Assembly (NCBI GenBank): GCA_037693485.1
Contig: CM075350.1
Location: 119,351,001 to 119,415,000 of the forward strand
Source of the DNA: Kitagawia praeruptora
Taxonomy: Eukaryota; Streptophyta; Magnoliopsida; Apiales; Apiaceae
Length of the DNA stretch: 64,000 nt
Reading direction: 5' to 3'
Part shown: piece after piece, positions 9,649-21,818 of the stretch
Layout: every line of letters begins with the position of its first letter
Numbering within the stretch: position 1 is the stretch's first letter
Program-made: the position numbers and the translations under genes
Notes under the pieces: model-generated
The model's input: only the letters and a program-made list of their open reading frames with translations
Told to the model about the DNA's origin: nothing
Databases searched by the model: none

Positions 9649-11561
9649 TGTTAGGTCCGATAAGATTGTAGAAGGGGGGGTTGAATAAAATCTATTGCAA
9701 TTTCTCGAAATTTTTCTTTTAAATAAAATTTAGTTTAGACAAATTTGTGCGGAATAAATTGAAACAAATTTTCAAGTTGAATATAACAATATATTAACTT
9801 GATTGGTGTTACAATTTCAGTACAAATGATTATCAAGTAATTAATAACTAATTAGAAAATTCGACATGAACTTTTCTAATTTAGTTAATAAAAATCAAGA
9901 TATCAAGTTATGAACTAGGAAACTTAATTCGCTAGTAGTACAAGAATCACAAATAATTAAGTTCCAATGGATACAATTTTTGATACAAAGAACTCAAGAA
10001 TTTATGGCAATTTAATTGCTTGAAGATGAAAGAGATGAGAGCTTTTCTTGTTCCTGGATATAACTTAACTTGCGTGTATGTCTTTTTTTTTCTTCCTGGA
10101 TGTTGTTTTTGTCTCATGTGTCTTGTTTTCCTTTTATAGACAAACACTTTAATTCTGTGCTCAGCTCATTAAAAACAGGCGGTGATAGTATAACTGCCTA
10201 GAGATAGTAGGACTCATTCCCTTGTAATAGTATGGATTTAACTCAGAAATAGTATACATTTATTTAAGAAATAGTTCACTAAAAACGTTGGTAATAGTAT
10301 AATTACCTCGGTAATAGTATAACTATAACTAAGAAATAGTATAACTAAATCAGGGATAGTATAGGCTCGGTAATAGTATGGAAAATAATCTGATTTATCT
10401 CTGCAGTAACGAAGACCAGTTGCGGGATATTGGAGTGCTGAAGACGCGTCGGCGCGTGTGCTATACGCGCTTCCAGGCGCGTTTACAATTTTGCCGACAG
10501 CCCACGTGCAGACAGCTTTGTTTCTTCGGTTTATTCATTTGTAATTCACTTGAATTCAATTGTTTATTCCTAAAACAATTCTGTCGACAGCATGCATTCT
10601 GGTCCACTTTATCTTTTTCATTTCTTCAATTCAGTTTAATTTATTTGATTGTTTAAAGGCATTGTTTTAATCAATTGCATTTAAACAAACAAATTCATCC
10701 GCCTTGCCATTTTACTCAATTCAAATCACCTGACCACGTTTTGTTTTAGACTCCGTAGAATTGTTTTTTAACCCGCACAACTTATAATCTTTAATTAATA
10801 AATAATTATTTTAATCCAGAAATTATAAAATTAAATATCTAATATTATTAGATATTTATAAATATAATTTTCTAAATAAATAAAATATTTATTAATATAA
10901 AATTATACTTAAACTCTAAACTGCGGTTACCTGAGCGTCTGGAACCGGACTCCTTTTGCTTAACAAAAAATATATCAATTCAAACCGGGGTTTCTGCATT
11001 AAAAATATATCAATTTGCATTTCTTTGTGATAAATCTTTTTCCTCACAGCCAGTCCACTTGATAGTAAAATCCTTGTGATTAAATAATTTAATCCTTATG
11101 TTGCTTGCACAATGATTTCCTCTCATACCAGTCTTGATATCTTGAACCACTGAATTTAATGATGAACAACCACTGTTAAATGTTGACACTCGATGTACTG
11201 TCTGGTTCATGAGTGACTAACCGCAATGACTGTTCTTCATATATTGACTTTAAAATCTGGTTCCTTTTCTTTTTTCCTCTCTCTCTTTACTTCTTCTGTA
11301 CTGTCTTTGTCACCTTGAAATCTCTGTCACTTTAAACGAATCCATTTCTTAACGAAAACTCCACTGAGGCTTGATCAGATGACTGAGCTTCTTTCAATGT
11401 AGTAATTCCCCAATTCTGTAGATTGACCTTGATCTTTTTCTTCTGACAGATAATACATTCTGAGATTCCTTGTGACAGTCTATATACTATTTACTATTAC
11501 AATCTTGTTTAAGTTGAGTTGTATCCTCGAAATACAAATAGGCTACATCATATGCCTTTCA
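9649..11561 (-). repeat. Element A 3' LTR
   Basis: This 1913-base LTR carries a G-run (agaagggggggttgaa) close to its terminus and about ten copies of an (A/G)ATAGTA motif at 10184-10380. A CpG-rich patch follows at 10443-10485 (cgcgtcggcgcgtg). It is about 22 bases shorter than the partner, mainly because that patch lacks a segment present near 19887-19910. Frames inside it (for example at 10378-10656) also occur in the partner LTR and are not genes. Confidence 0.93.
10184..10380 (+). repeat. ATAGTA motif array in element A LTR
   Basis: At least nine copies of taatagtat, gatagtat or aatagtat occur within about 200 bases, at irregular spacing of about 15 to 30. The same array is in the other LTR at about 19620-19818. 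It lies upstream of the CpG-rich patch on the + strand. Confidence 0.8.
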
Positions 11562-14002
11562 ATCTCCCCCTATTTGTTTGTTAAACAATAACAAGCAAAT
11601 AACTAGAGGATAACTCAACTAACTCACTTAAAAAAGAAAAAGATTAAGCGTTTGAGAGCTTAGCAAATAGTACAAAAAAAAATTCTCTGGTTTAGATTTA
11701 ACAATTCCAGAATCCTCAGTTGATGAAATGATAGATGATTGTTTCTCTAGCACTGAACTGATCTTCAATAGATAACTCATCTTCATTTCTGATTCTTCCC
11801 ATCTTACATTGGTATTTATCAGCAGTTCTTGAATTACAATCACTTCCCTTCTTTGACACAGCTTTTCTCCTTTAAGAAAAACAATTGTTCCTACTATATA
11901 GACAATGGTGAATCAATACCATTTCTACATCTTCTAGGAAATCTACTACTCTTCCACTTAGCCTTTATACATAGTACATTGAAAGACTAATAGAATAGTA
12001 TTTTGATGTTATCTTCTCCTTATATCTCCTCTTTCTTCTCAATTAAATCTCCCCTTACTTTTCAATCTAAGGCTCCCCCTTAGTAACTTCAATCTAAGGC
12101 TCCCCCTTAGTAACTTGACTTGCTTTTCTTCCTAAGCACAGTCTGTAAATGCTCCCCCTTTCTAACCTACCCTCCTTTTTCTTGTACCCCCTTTACTTCT
12201 CCCCCTTAGTTGAGGAATCCTCCAATCAACTAGTTGACAAAGTAGTTGTACCAATTATAGAGTTCTTTGTTAGAAAGGAAGTTTCATTTTCTTCCTCACT
12301 GTGAGTGTGTGATAGTGTTTAGTGTACCTCACAAGTGTTTCACTCTTCTCTCCACTCATTTGTGTTGAGTGTCTCACTTTTCTCCATGTTTACACTCTTC
12401 TCACTAGTGTATCACTCATATCACTCATAGCTCCAACATCCTTTAGTGTACCTGCAAGGAAAAATCACCCTAGCCCCTTCAAGAAAGGTCAGTGGTGGTG
12501 CAATGGGAGTTCGCAAATCCCAAATCCTCGTTGGACTCGTCAGACGTATCTGAGTCATAATCTACAAGTTGCTAATTTTCCCTTTATAGGGTTTTCAGAT
12601 TTGAATTCTGAGAAGGTAAACAATGATCTATAAATTTAGCATTGAGATCAAGATTCCCTTCTAATGTCTGTGAAGACACTTGGTTCATTAAAGAACCTTT
12701 AACTTATAATCCTAACCGTCAAATGGTTAGATTATAGGTTTCAGTCAATTCATCCTTAATGTGTGCATTCTCACTTTGTGCATATGAAATATTTTGGTTA
12801 GTGTATAAGGTAGTGACTCTCCAACTGAATATCCCACACATCCTTATTTGCTGCATCAGGTGCAGTTACTCCCTGGTGACCTTTAGTCTGATAGGTTACT
12901 TCCTTTTAGGGGGTAATATAGAATGTGTTTAAGTTTGACTGTAGTCTGGGATAAAAGTTGTTGGGTTTACAACCTCATGACTAATCATGTGAGAAAACAA
13001 CAAAATTCCATGTAGATGAACCTGCAAAAAAATACCAATTGTTACCACTTGTTAGGTCTTGTGTTCCAATTGTTAGAACCTGAAAATCAAACGTTAGTTC
13101 CTAAACAATTGAATTGACATACACCATTTTGATACCAACAATGGTCCTATATAAGAAATTCTGTTAATAACAACAACACAACAAAGATTAGAAGTTAAAA
13201 CAGCATGATATGTGTGTGTTAAACAGAATAAGTACAAAAGAGCCAAGTACAGGGACCTGTTTGTAAGTTTTGAAAGTATAGTGACTAAACTGAAAAACTA
13301 TACAAACTATGTATATACACATGAAAAATAATATACAAAATAAGAAATAATATACATAATAATTAGATAAAATAAAAACTAAAAAGAAAAGAAAAATACG
13401 ATTTTTTTTAATTTTTTTTTTCTATTCAAAAATAATTGTATTAATAGTATTTACAGAATATTAAAAATAAAAGAAAATAATTTACGAAAATATTTACAAC
13501 AATATAACTACTTAAAAATAGCTAAATAGAAAATACTAAAAATACCATAGGTTATCCTTTTTACGAAATCAAACAATAATAACAAAAGGACAAACACTAC
13601 AAACCATTTAATAAGCTATTAACTATTTACATAAATATTTGTAGTAAATTAATAAATCTATATATTTTCTTAATAAAGTAACTTTCTTATAGAAAATCAT
13701 TTAAAGAGAAAATATGACTTATTAAATCAACACAAATATTCAAAAGTAATTTTCAACAAAAATAGATTTCTCACTAATTTCAACTTGTAAAATTTGAGAA
13801 AAATATTTTTAGAGAAAATTAAAATATTCTAAAATTAAAAGAAGTAAGTAGGAATATATTAAGAAGATAATGACAGTGATTTAAGAATTAACAAGCAAGA
13901 AAATAAGTTGATAAAATAATTACACAAGTGATTTTAATAACAAATATTTACAAAGTAATCACTTATAAATTATTAAAGAGCAAACCTCAGATATTAACTA
14001 GT
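11562..14002 (-). other. Element A 3' non-coding region with PPT copies
   Basis: The PPT beside the LTR reads AATAGGGGGAGAT on the minus strand (11562-11575). Further GGGGGAG-type tracts lie near 12070, 12101, 12151 and 12198, two of them in a tandem 31-base repeat (ctaaggctcccccttagtaa). Repeated PPT-like tracts ahead of the 3' LTR are a known Sirevirus trait. 12298-12450 is rich in alternating agtg and cactc words. 13300-13990 is extremely AT-rich. No accessory ORF like that of elements B and D is seen, and the small + strand frame at 12322-12633 has no recognisable match. Confidence 0.7.
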
Positions 14003-15462
14003 TTAATTACTAGGACTATTTAACATACCCAATTCACCAACAATTCTGGTGAATGTGGATTCGTCAAGAGACTTAGTAAAAATATCTGATGTTTGTTCTT
14101 CCGTGGGTACAAAATGTAACTCCACGGTACCATTCATGACATGCTCTCTAATGAAATGATACCTGATGTCAATGTGCTTGGTCCTTGTATGCTGCACAGG
14201 ATTGTTGGAGATTGCTATGGCACTTGTATTGTCACACAGGATAGGAATCCTGTCAAGTACAAAGCCATAGTCCCGTAGCTGATTCCTAATCCACAAGATC
14301 TGTGCACAACAGCTTCCAGCAGCTATGTATTCAGCTTCAGCTGTTGAGTTGGAAACTGTTTGTTGTTTCTTGCTGTACCAGGAAACCAACCTGCCACCTA
14401 GGAATTGATAACTCCCAGAGGTGCTTTTCCTATCTATAACACTTCCTGCATAATCTGAATCTGTATATCCAACAAGATTAAAACCAGAATCTTTAGGGTC
14501 CAGATGCCTAAGTTAGGCGTACCCTTAAGATATCTCAAGATTCATTTTACAGCAATGAGATGAACATCTCTAGGATCTGATTGGAACCTTGCACACAAGC
14601 ACGTAGCATACATAATATCTAGTCTACTTGCAGTAAGGTAAAGTAATGAGCCTATCATACCTATGTAGCTTGTGATATCTACCTTGGCAGAATTTTCACA
14701 TACTCCAAATTTGACAGCTGTAGATGATGGTGTTCTTGCTGAAGATGAGTCCTCCATTTGATTTTTCTTGAGAAGCTCTTTGACATACTTGGATTGACAG
14801 ATAAATATGCCATCTATTCTTTGACTTACTTGCAATCCAAGAAAGAACTTCAGCTCACCCATCATGCTTATTTCAAACTTACCCTGCATTAACTTAGCAA
14901 ATTTCTTGCAAAGAAGATCATTAGTAGACCCGAATATTATATCGTCCACATAGATTTGAACTAATATTGTATCATTTTTATGTTTCTTTGTGAAGAGAGT
15001 TTTGTCTATGACACCTCTAACAAATCCATTTTCAAGTAAGAATTCAGAGAGAGTGTCATACCATTTCCTTGGTGCCTGCTTAAGACCATAAATAGCCTTG
15101 AAGAGAAAGTAGACATAGTCCATGAATTCTGGATCTTCAAAGCCAGGGGGTTGTTCTACATATACCTCTTCATCTAGCTTACCATTCAGAAAAGCACTCT
15201 TGACATCCATTTGATAAACCTTAAAGTTTGAGAATGCTGCGAATGCCAAAAATATTCTGATAGCCTCAAGTCTTGCCACTGGAGCGTAGGTTTCATCATA
15301 ATCAATGCCTTCAGCTTGTGAATAACCCTTTGCTACCAGTCTTGCTTTATTTCTCGTCACTGTGCCATCTTCATCAAGTTTGTTTCTGAATACCCACCTA
15401 GTGCCAACCACTGTTCTGTTTGTAGGTCTGGGTACCAGCTTCCATACTTCTTGTTGTTTAAA
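14003..15462 (-). pseudogene. Element A reverse transcriptase and RNase H
   Basis: RT (14542-15411) contains VGTRWVFRNKLDEDG, LVAKGYSQAEGIDYDETYAPV, YQMDVKSAFLNGKL, AIYGLKQAPRKWYD, the catalytic YVDDIIFGS and MMGELKFFLGLQVS. RNase H (14003-14389) contains VSWYSKKQQTVSNSTAEAEY, ILCDNTSAIAIS and TKHIDIRYHFIREH. A TAA interrupts the frame at about 15463 (in QDELN), a TGA at about 14542, and a frameshift near 14510 separates RT from RNase H. The catalytic residues remain, so the damage is mainly to the frame. Confidence 0.92.
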
Positions 15463-17300
15463 TTAATTGAGTTCATCTTGCATAGCAATCACCCAATCAG
15501 GATCAGAAAGAGCTTCCTCAGTTTTCTTAGGTTCCATTTCAGATAGAAACCCTGAATAGTTACATTGATTTTGAGTAGCACTTCTAGTTTTGACTCCAAC
15601 ATCTGGATCACCAATAATCAGCTCAAAAGGATGAGGTCTATTCCAAACTTTTTTTCTTGGAAGATTTAATCTTGATGATTCGCCTTGTTCTTCATTGTGA
15701 TGTTGAGTATGACTAGTTGATCCTTCATTATCTCCCCTTGAGTTGTTGCCAGGTTGACTAGATGAATGTTCAGGAGTGTCAGGTGTATCTCTAGTATTAT
15801 CATTGTTTTCACCACCATTACCCTGATCATCATCATCACCATTTTCATTGTTGTCATTAGCATCATCAAAAACATCAGGTGGATTATCATCATCTGAATC
15901 TGGATCTGTCATATCATCAAATGATAGCTTTTCAGATGAATCCTTAGTTTGGATACTAGGGAGTTTAGTGTCATCAAATGTTACATTGACACTTTCCATC
16001 ATCTTCTGTTGATCAATTACATACACCTTATAAGCTCTTCTTGTATAACCAACGAAAATTGCTTCATGTGCTTTGGCCTCAAATTTTCCACCTTGATCAT
16101 CTCCTTCTTTAAGCACAAAACATTTTGCTCCAAATACATGAAAGTATTTGAGTGTTGGTTTCTTTTCAGTCATAGCTTCATATGGTGTCTTCATCAAGTC
16201 TTTGTTGATAAGAGTTCGATTCTGGGTATAGCAAGCAGTGTTGACAGCTTCAGCCCAAAAGTACAATGGAAGCCTTGATTCACTTAGCATAGTACGTGCA
16301 GCTTCAATCAAGGTTCTATTCTTTCTTTCCACTACTCCATTTTGCTGAGGAGTTCTTGGTGCTGAATATTGTCTGGTTATACCCTTCTCAGTACAGAAAT
16401 CATTCAGAACTGCATTCTTGAATTCAGTTCCATTATCTGATCTTATGGCTCTCACTGGATACGTAGAATCTAGCTCAATTAACTTGATGTGATCAATCAC
16501 CAGTTGTGGAGTCTCATCTTTAGAATTCAAAAACAGGACCCATGTGTATTTTGAAAAATCATCAACGATCACTAGAGCATATCTCTTCCTTGACATGGAC
16601 ATCACATTAACTGGACCAAACAAATCCATATGAAGTAATTGTAATGGTTCAGTTATTGAAGATTTGTCAGTGCTCCTGTGAGTTGCCCTTTTTAGCTTGC
16701 CTTTTTGACATGCATCACACAGTCCTTCTTGAGTGAATTCCATTGAAGGCAAACCTCTCACCAATTCTCTTTTAACTAGAGAATTCATTGTTTTGAAATT
16801 GAGATGAGAAAGTTTCTTGTGCCATAGCCAACTCTCGTCATTAGATGCTTTAGTGTAGAAGCAAGTAATTTCTGCAATGCTTCCTGAGTTCATATTGGCT
16901 ACATACAGATTGCCTTTTCTAACTCCTGTCAGTTGTGGCTTTTCATGTCTCTTGTGTGAAATTAGACAATTCTTCTTGTTGAAATAAACTTCATATCCTT
17001 TGTCACAGAATTGACTAACACTGAGCAAATTGTGCTCAAGTCCTTTCACAAAAGAGACTTCATCAATGATAACATTTCCAGCTTCAAGTCTGCCATATCC
17101 ATCAGTTCTACCTTTGTTGTTATCTCCAAAGGTAACTACTGGGCCGACCTTCTCCACCACATTTGTCAGCAGGGTTCTGTCACCAGTCATATGCCTTGAA
17201 CATCCACTGTCCAAGATCCAGGTTACTCGTTCAACCTGCTCAACACCCTGCAATGACAAACGGATTAAACTTTCTTCGGAACCCGAATTTGATTGGGTCC
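15463..17300 (-). pseudogene. Element A protease and integrase
   Basis: A frame of about 600 residues starts in the overlap with gag and holds the copia protease (TWILDSGCSRHMTGD) and GAG-pre-integrase (WLWHKKLSHLNFKTM with C-x-x-C in CDACQKG). The integrase core has Asp in HMDLFGPVNVM, Asp in IRSDNGTEFKNA and Glu in QQNGVVERKNRTL. A long acidic Asp/Asn-rich spacer (15700-15930) precedes the RT. Pol lies in the -1 frame relative to gag; the overlap includes the gag stop at 17265. The stop at 15463 ends this frame. Confidence 0.92.
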
Positions 17301-18987
17301 AGAATACTTAAAGAATTGGCCTTTGTCAGGCAAAACAACATTTTTTACCTTAACACCAATTTTACCATTAGTCAACAAACATTTTACCCTATAAACAGAT
17401 TTAACAATCTTTTGTTTCATTTTAGGTATCCATGTTTGTTTAGCAACAATAACACTTGTTTCATTGACTGGACATTTGACCTTATAGACAGCCTTAGTAG
17501 AACTTTGTTTAGGCTTAAGTACAAATGTCTCTCTCCTAACATGAGGAGGACTAGCAGTCTTTGATCTAACATCTTTATTTCTGTTCGTGTGTTGTCGAGG
17601 AGCAGTCTTATTAGCACATGCATGATTACCATTAAAGTAAGCAGACATCACATTAAAAGCACAAGACATACAATTGACAACACCACATGCTTTATGAGAA
17701 GAATCAATAATAGGCATGGTATGCATGTCAGACATGTTATTGTTCTGCTCCAACTTGTTATCACCTAACTCAATTTTAGATGAACTGGGAACAAACTTCA
17801 CTGGTTTCTTAGAAACAACCTTATTAGATTTAACATTTTTGGTTGTAGGTGCCTTAACAGATTTTTCATTAAGTTGGACGCTTCCGCTAGCAATGTCCTC
17901 AGTATGCATCTCCTCTTGAATAACAAGAGAAGTCATATCTAGGGGCTCTGCAACAGACTTCTTAAAGAGTGGATCTTCAACATTCTTAAGCACATGTGGT
18001 ATTCCCCTTTCTTTAGCACTAACAGGATTAGGGGAATTTATGCCTAACATTCCAACAGCTTCGTTGTAGCCAAACCCTATTCCTACGGTTCGTTCTACAA
18101 CTTGTTTATTGAATAACTCTTTAGAAATTTTCACAGAATTAAAGCAAGCAGATAATTTAACATTCTGTTCCTTTATCTTAGTTTCAAGTTCAGCAACTTT
18201 AGCAATTTGTTTATGCATGTATTCTGATATCGACTTTTCTCTGTAGTTAAGTCGAGCTATTTCTTTTATATGCTGATCTTGATTAACATGCACCTTCTTT
18301 AATTCTTCCAATTCATTTTCAAGTTTAGTGTTTACTAGACTTATTCTTTTGTATCCATTTTGTGCATTAGTCAAGCAATTACGTAAACTACGAATAAGTT
18401 CAGCATCAGTGAGTATTACCGGAGTTCTGTAATATTCGGATGTCTCATCATTTGCTACCAGCGCAAAATCCTCAACCTCCTCTTCATCACTGTCTAAATC
18501 ATCCCAACTCCTTTCCCGAGCTACAATCACCTCCTTTTCAGAGCTGTAAGGTTGAGCAACCTTAGCTTTCATTTTCACGAGGCTTCACCAACCAAAGCAG
18601 TAGAAGTGTCATCTACCATTTCCTCATTTATTGTCAAAATGGTATCCCAGATATGTTTTGCATCTTTACAATTAACAACATGATTTTGCATGATTAAATC
18701 TAGGGATTCCATCAAAATCAGCTGTAGGTTCATATCCAGGGCAGCTTCCTCCTTTTCAGCAGTGGTATAATTATTAGGATCCTTTGGATACGTCCTTCAG
18801 CAAATTCAACAACTCCATCCACAATTACTTCCTCTTCTGTAACCATATGAATTATTGACCCGGTTTTCAATATTCCTAAATATTTAGGATTGGCCACTTG
18901 TAGAAAAAAGGTCATTTTCTTTTTCCACAGTTCATAATTTTCTTTGTCAAATATGGGTATCTTAATAGAACCAACTTTTGAAGACAT
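17265..18987 (-). pseudogene. Element A gag with internal deletion
   Basis: Gag starts MSSKVGSIKIPIFDKENYEL at 18987. After a frame change near 18750 the UBN2-type capsid part is read in another frame (NHVVNCKDAKHIWDTIL). It then jumps directly to KMKAKVAQPYSSEKEV at 18578, so the central gag and the CCHC knuckle are deleted. The remaining 437-residue frame has an acidic stretch, a coiled coil (SLVNTKLENELEELKK to ELETKIKEQNVKL) and a C-terminal CMSCAFNVMSAYFN motif shared with elements B and D. The start was chosen because the N-terminus matches gag starts of the other two elements. Confidence 0.85.
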
Positions 18988-19070
18988 GATGAATTTTTAA
19001 GTGAGTTAAAAATTCGGTCTAGATTTTTAATTGAGTAAAAATAGGATCTTGATTTGTACGTCAATCAATA

Positions 19071-19083
19071 GGCTCTGATACCA
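19071..19083 (-). other. Element A primer binding site (iMet tRNA)
   Basis: The minus strand reads TGGTATCAGAGCC, complementary to the 3' end of plant initiator tRNA-Met, two bases inside the LTR at 19086. Confidence 0.9.
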
Positions 19084-19085
19084 AT

Positions 19086-21020
19086 TGTTAGGTCCGATAA
19101 GATTTTTGAAGGGGGGGTTGAATACAATCTATACCAATTTCTCGAAATTTGTCCTTTAAATAAAATTTAGTTTAGACAAATTTGTGCGGAATAAATTGAA
19201 ACAAATTTTCAAGTTGAATATAACAATTTATTAACTTGATGGGTGTTACAATTTCAGTACAAATGATTATCAAGTAATTAATAACTAATTAGAAAATTCG
19301 ACATGAACTTTTCTAATTTAGTTAATAAAAATCAAGATATCAAGTTATGAACTAGGAAACTTAATTCGCTAGTAGTACAAGAATCACAAATAATTAAGTT
19401 CCAATGGATACAATTTTTGATACAAAGAACTCAAGAATTTATGGCAATTTAATTGCTTGAAGATGAAAGAGATGAGAGCTTTTCTTGTTCCTGGATATAA
19501 CTTGCGTGTGTCTTTTTTGTTTTCTTCCTGGATGTTGTTTTTGTCTCCTGTGTCTTGTTTTCCTTTTATAGACATTAGACACACACTTTAATTCTGTGCT
19601 CAGCTGATTAAAAATAGGCGGTGATAGTATAACTGCCTAGAGATAGTAGGACTCATTCCCTTGTAATAGTATGGATTTAACTCAGAAATAGTACATTTAC
19701 TTAAGAAATAGTTCACTAAAAACGTTGGTAATAGTATAATTATCTCGGTAATAGTATAACTATAACTAAGAAATAGTATAACTAAATCGGGATAGTATAG
19801 GCTCGGTGATAGTATGGAAAATAATCTGATTTATCTCTGCAGTAACGAAGACCAGTTGCGGGATATTGGAGTGCTGAAGACGCGCGGACATTTTGCTGAA
19901 GAATCTCTGGCGCTTGTGCTGTACGCGCTTCAAGGCGCGTTTACAGTTTTGCCGACAGCCCACGTGCAGACAACTTTGTTTCTTCGGTTTATTCATTTGT
20001 AATTCACTTGAATTCAATTGTTTATTCCTAAAACAATTCTGTCGACAGCATGCATTCTGGTCCACTTTATCTTTTTCATTTCTTCAATTCAGTTTAATTT
20101 ATTTGATTGTTTAAAGGCATTGTTTTAATCAATTGCATTTAAACAAACAAAGTCATCCGCCTGGCCATTTTACTCAATTCAAATCACCTAACCACGTTTT
20201 GTTTTAGACTTCGTAGAATTGCTTTTTAACCTGCACATCTTATAATCTTTAATTAATAAATAATTATTTTAATCCATAAATTATAATAATAAATATCTAA
20301 TATTATTAGATATTTATAAATATAATTTTCTAAATAAATAAAAATATTTATTAATATAAAATTATACTTAAACTCTAAACTGCGGTTACCTGAGGGTCTG
20401 GAACCAGACTCCTTTTGCTTAACAAAAAATATATCAATTCAAACCGGGGTTTCTGCATTAAGAATATATCACTTTGCATTTCTTTGTGATAAATCTTTTT
20501 CCTCACAGCGAGTCCACTTGATAGTAAAATCCTTGTGATTAAATAATTTAATCCTTCTGTTGCTTGCACATTGATTTCCTCTCATACCAGTCTTGATATC
20601 TTGAACCACTGAATTTAATGATGAACAACCACTGTTAAATGTTGACACTCGATGTACTGTCTAGTTCATGAGTGACTAACCGCAATGACTGTTCTTCATA
20701 TATTGACTTTAAAATCTGGTTCCTTTTCTTTTCTCCTCTCTCTCTTTATTTCTTCTGTACTGTCTCTGTCACCTTGAAATCTCTGTCACTTTAAACGAAT
20801 CCATTTCTTAACGAATACTCCATTGAGGCTTGATCAGATGACTGAGCTTCTTTCAATGTAGTAATTCCCCAAGTCTGTAGATTGACCTTGATCTTTTTCT
20901 TCTGACAGATAATACATTCTGAGATTCCTTGTGACAGTCTATATACTATTTACTATTACAATCTTGTTTAAGTTGAGTTGTATCCTCGAAATACAAATAG
21001 GCTACATCATATGCCTTTCA
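19086..21020 (-). repeat. Element A 5' LTR
   Basis: This 1935-base partner of 9649-11561 differs by scattered substitutions and one indel of about 22 bases near 19887. Its last 370 bases lie within the tandem duplication that begins at 20651. Confidence 0.93.
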
Positions 21021-21780
21021 CCTTCCATAAGATCATCCAATCTTTTGTTACTATCTATACTAGAAGTAGTAAGTTTCATCATCTGTTCTCTCACCTCCTC
21101 CATGTTCTCAGCTGCCCTTTGTTGCTCCTCTTCCATGAACAGCTTCATTTGCTCAAATCTTGACTCTAAACCACTCAAGATAGTTTCAGGGTTTTGTTGG
21201 TTATTTCTCATTGTTGATGTACTGTCTAGTTCATGAGTGACTAACCGCAATGACTGTTCTTCATATATTGACTTTAAAATCTGGTTCCTTTTCTTTTCTC
21301 CTCTCTCTCTTTATTTCTTCTGTACTGTCTCTGTCACCTTGAAATCTCTGTCACTTTAAACGAATCCATTTCTTAACGAATACTCCATTGAGGCTTGATC
21401 AGATGACTGAGCTTCTTTCAATGTAGTAATTCCCCAAGTCTGTAGATTGACCTTGATCTTTTTCTTCTGACAGATAATACATTCTGAGATTCCTTGTGAC
21501 AGTCTATATACTATTTACTATTACAATCTTGTTTAAGTTGAGTTGTATCCTCGAAATACAAATAGGCTACATCATATGCCTTTCACCTTCCATAAGATCA
21601 TCCAATCTTTTGTTACTATCTATACTAGAAGTAGTAAGTTTCATCATCTGTTCTCTCACCTCCTCCATGTTCTCAGCTGCCCTTTGTTGCTCCTCTTCCA
21701 TGAACAGCTTCATTTGCTCAAATCTTGACTCTAAACCACTCAAGATAGTTTCAGGGTTTTGTTGGTTATTTCTCATTGTT
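20651..21780 (+). repeat. 565-bp tandem duplication across the A/G junction
   Basis: 20651-21215 and 21216-21780 appear identical by eye. Each unit holds the last 370 bases of the element A LTR, the TSD CCTTC and about 190 bases of element G gag. It therefore arose after A inserted into G. The frame at 21002-21250 is the first-unit copy of the gag N-terminus fused to LTR sequence. Confidence 0.95.
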
Positions 21781-21791
21781 TTATCAGCCAT
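21586..21791 (-). pseudogene. Element G gag N-terminus
   Basis: The gag start MADKTMRNNQQNPETIL at 21791 runs through a glutamate-rich coiled coil (EQMKLFMEEEQQRAAENM) to LDDLMEG, where element A interrupts it. After removal of A the frame continues into VTLLARIVKG at 9642. The ATG is only about 12 bases downstream of the PBS, so the element has almost no untranslated leader. Confidence 0.85.
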
Positions 21792-21803
21792 GGCCCAAGT
21801 GTG

Positions 21804-21815
21804 GCTCTGATACCA
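21804..21815 (-). other. Element G primer binding site (iMet tRNA)
   Basis: The minus strand reads TGGTATCAGAGC, three bases from the LTR boundary at 21819. It is complementary to the initiator tRNA-Met 3' end. Confidence 0.88.
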
Positions 21816-21818
21816 CTT

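Larger units (their letters stand above)
9649..21020 (-). mobile_element. Element A: Ty1/copia Sirevirus nested in element G gag
   Basis: LTRs 9649-11561 and 19086-21020 begin TGTTAGGTCCG and end GCCTTTCA on the + strand, flanked by the 5-bp duplication CCTTC (9644-9648 and 21021-21025). Order on the minus strand is gag, protease, integrase, RT, RNase H, typical of Ty1/copia. Motifs ILDSGCSRHMTGD, NLLSVSQFCDKGY and MMGELKFFLGLQVSQ, the long LTR, the iMet PBS and the repeated PPT-like tracts point to the Sirevirus (SIRE) lineage. Gag has an internal deletion and pol has stops, so the copy is non-autonomous. Confidence 0.93.

Noticed and set aside
12322..12633. 103-residue + strand ORF in the element A 3' region
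   Set aside because: It is antisense to the element, shows no recognisable domain, and its first half is a low-complexity cact/agtg stretch.
21002..21250. Second gag-like start (MRLVTHELD...) beside the first at 21791
   Set aside because: It is the first unit of the 565-bp duplication: LTR sequence fused to the duplicated gag segment, not a separate gene.
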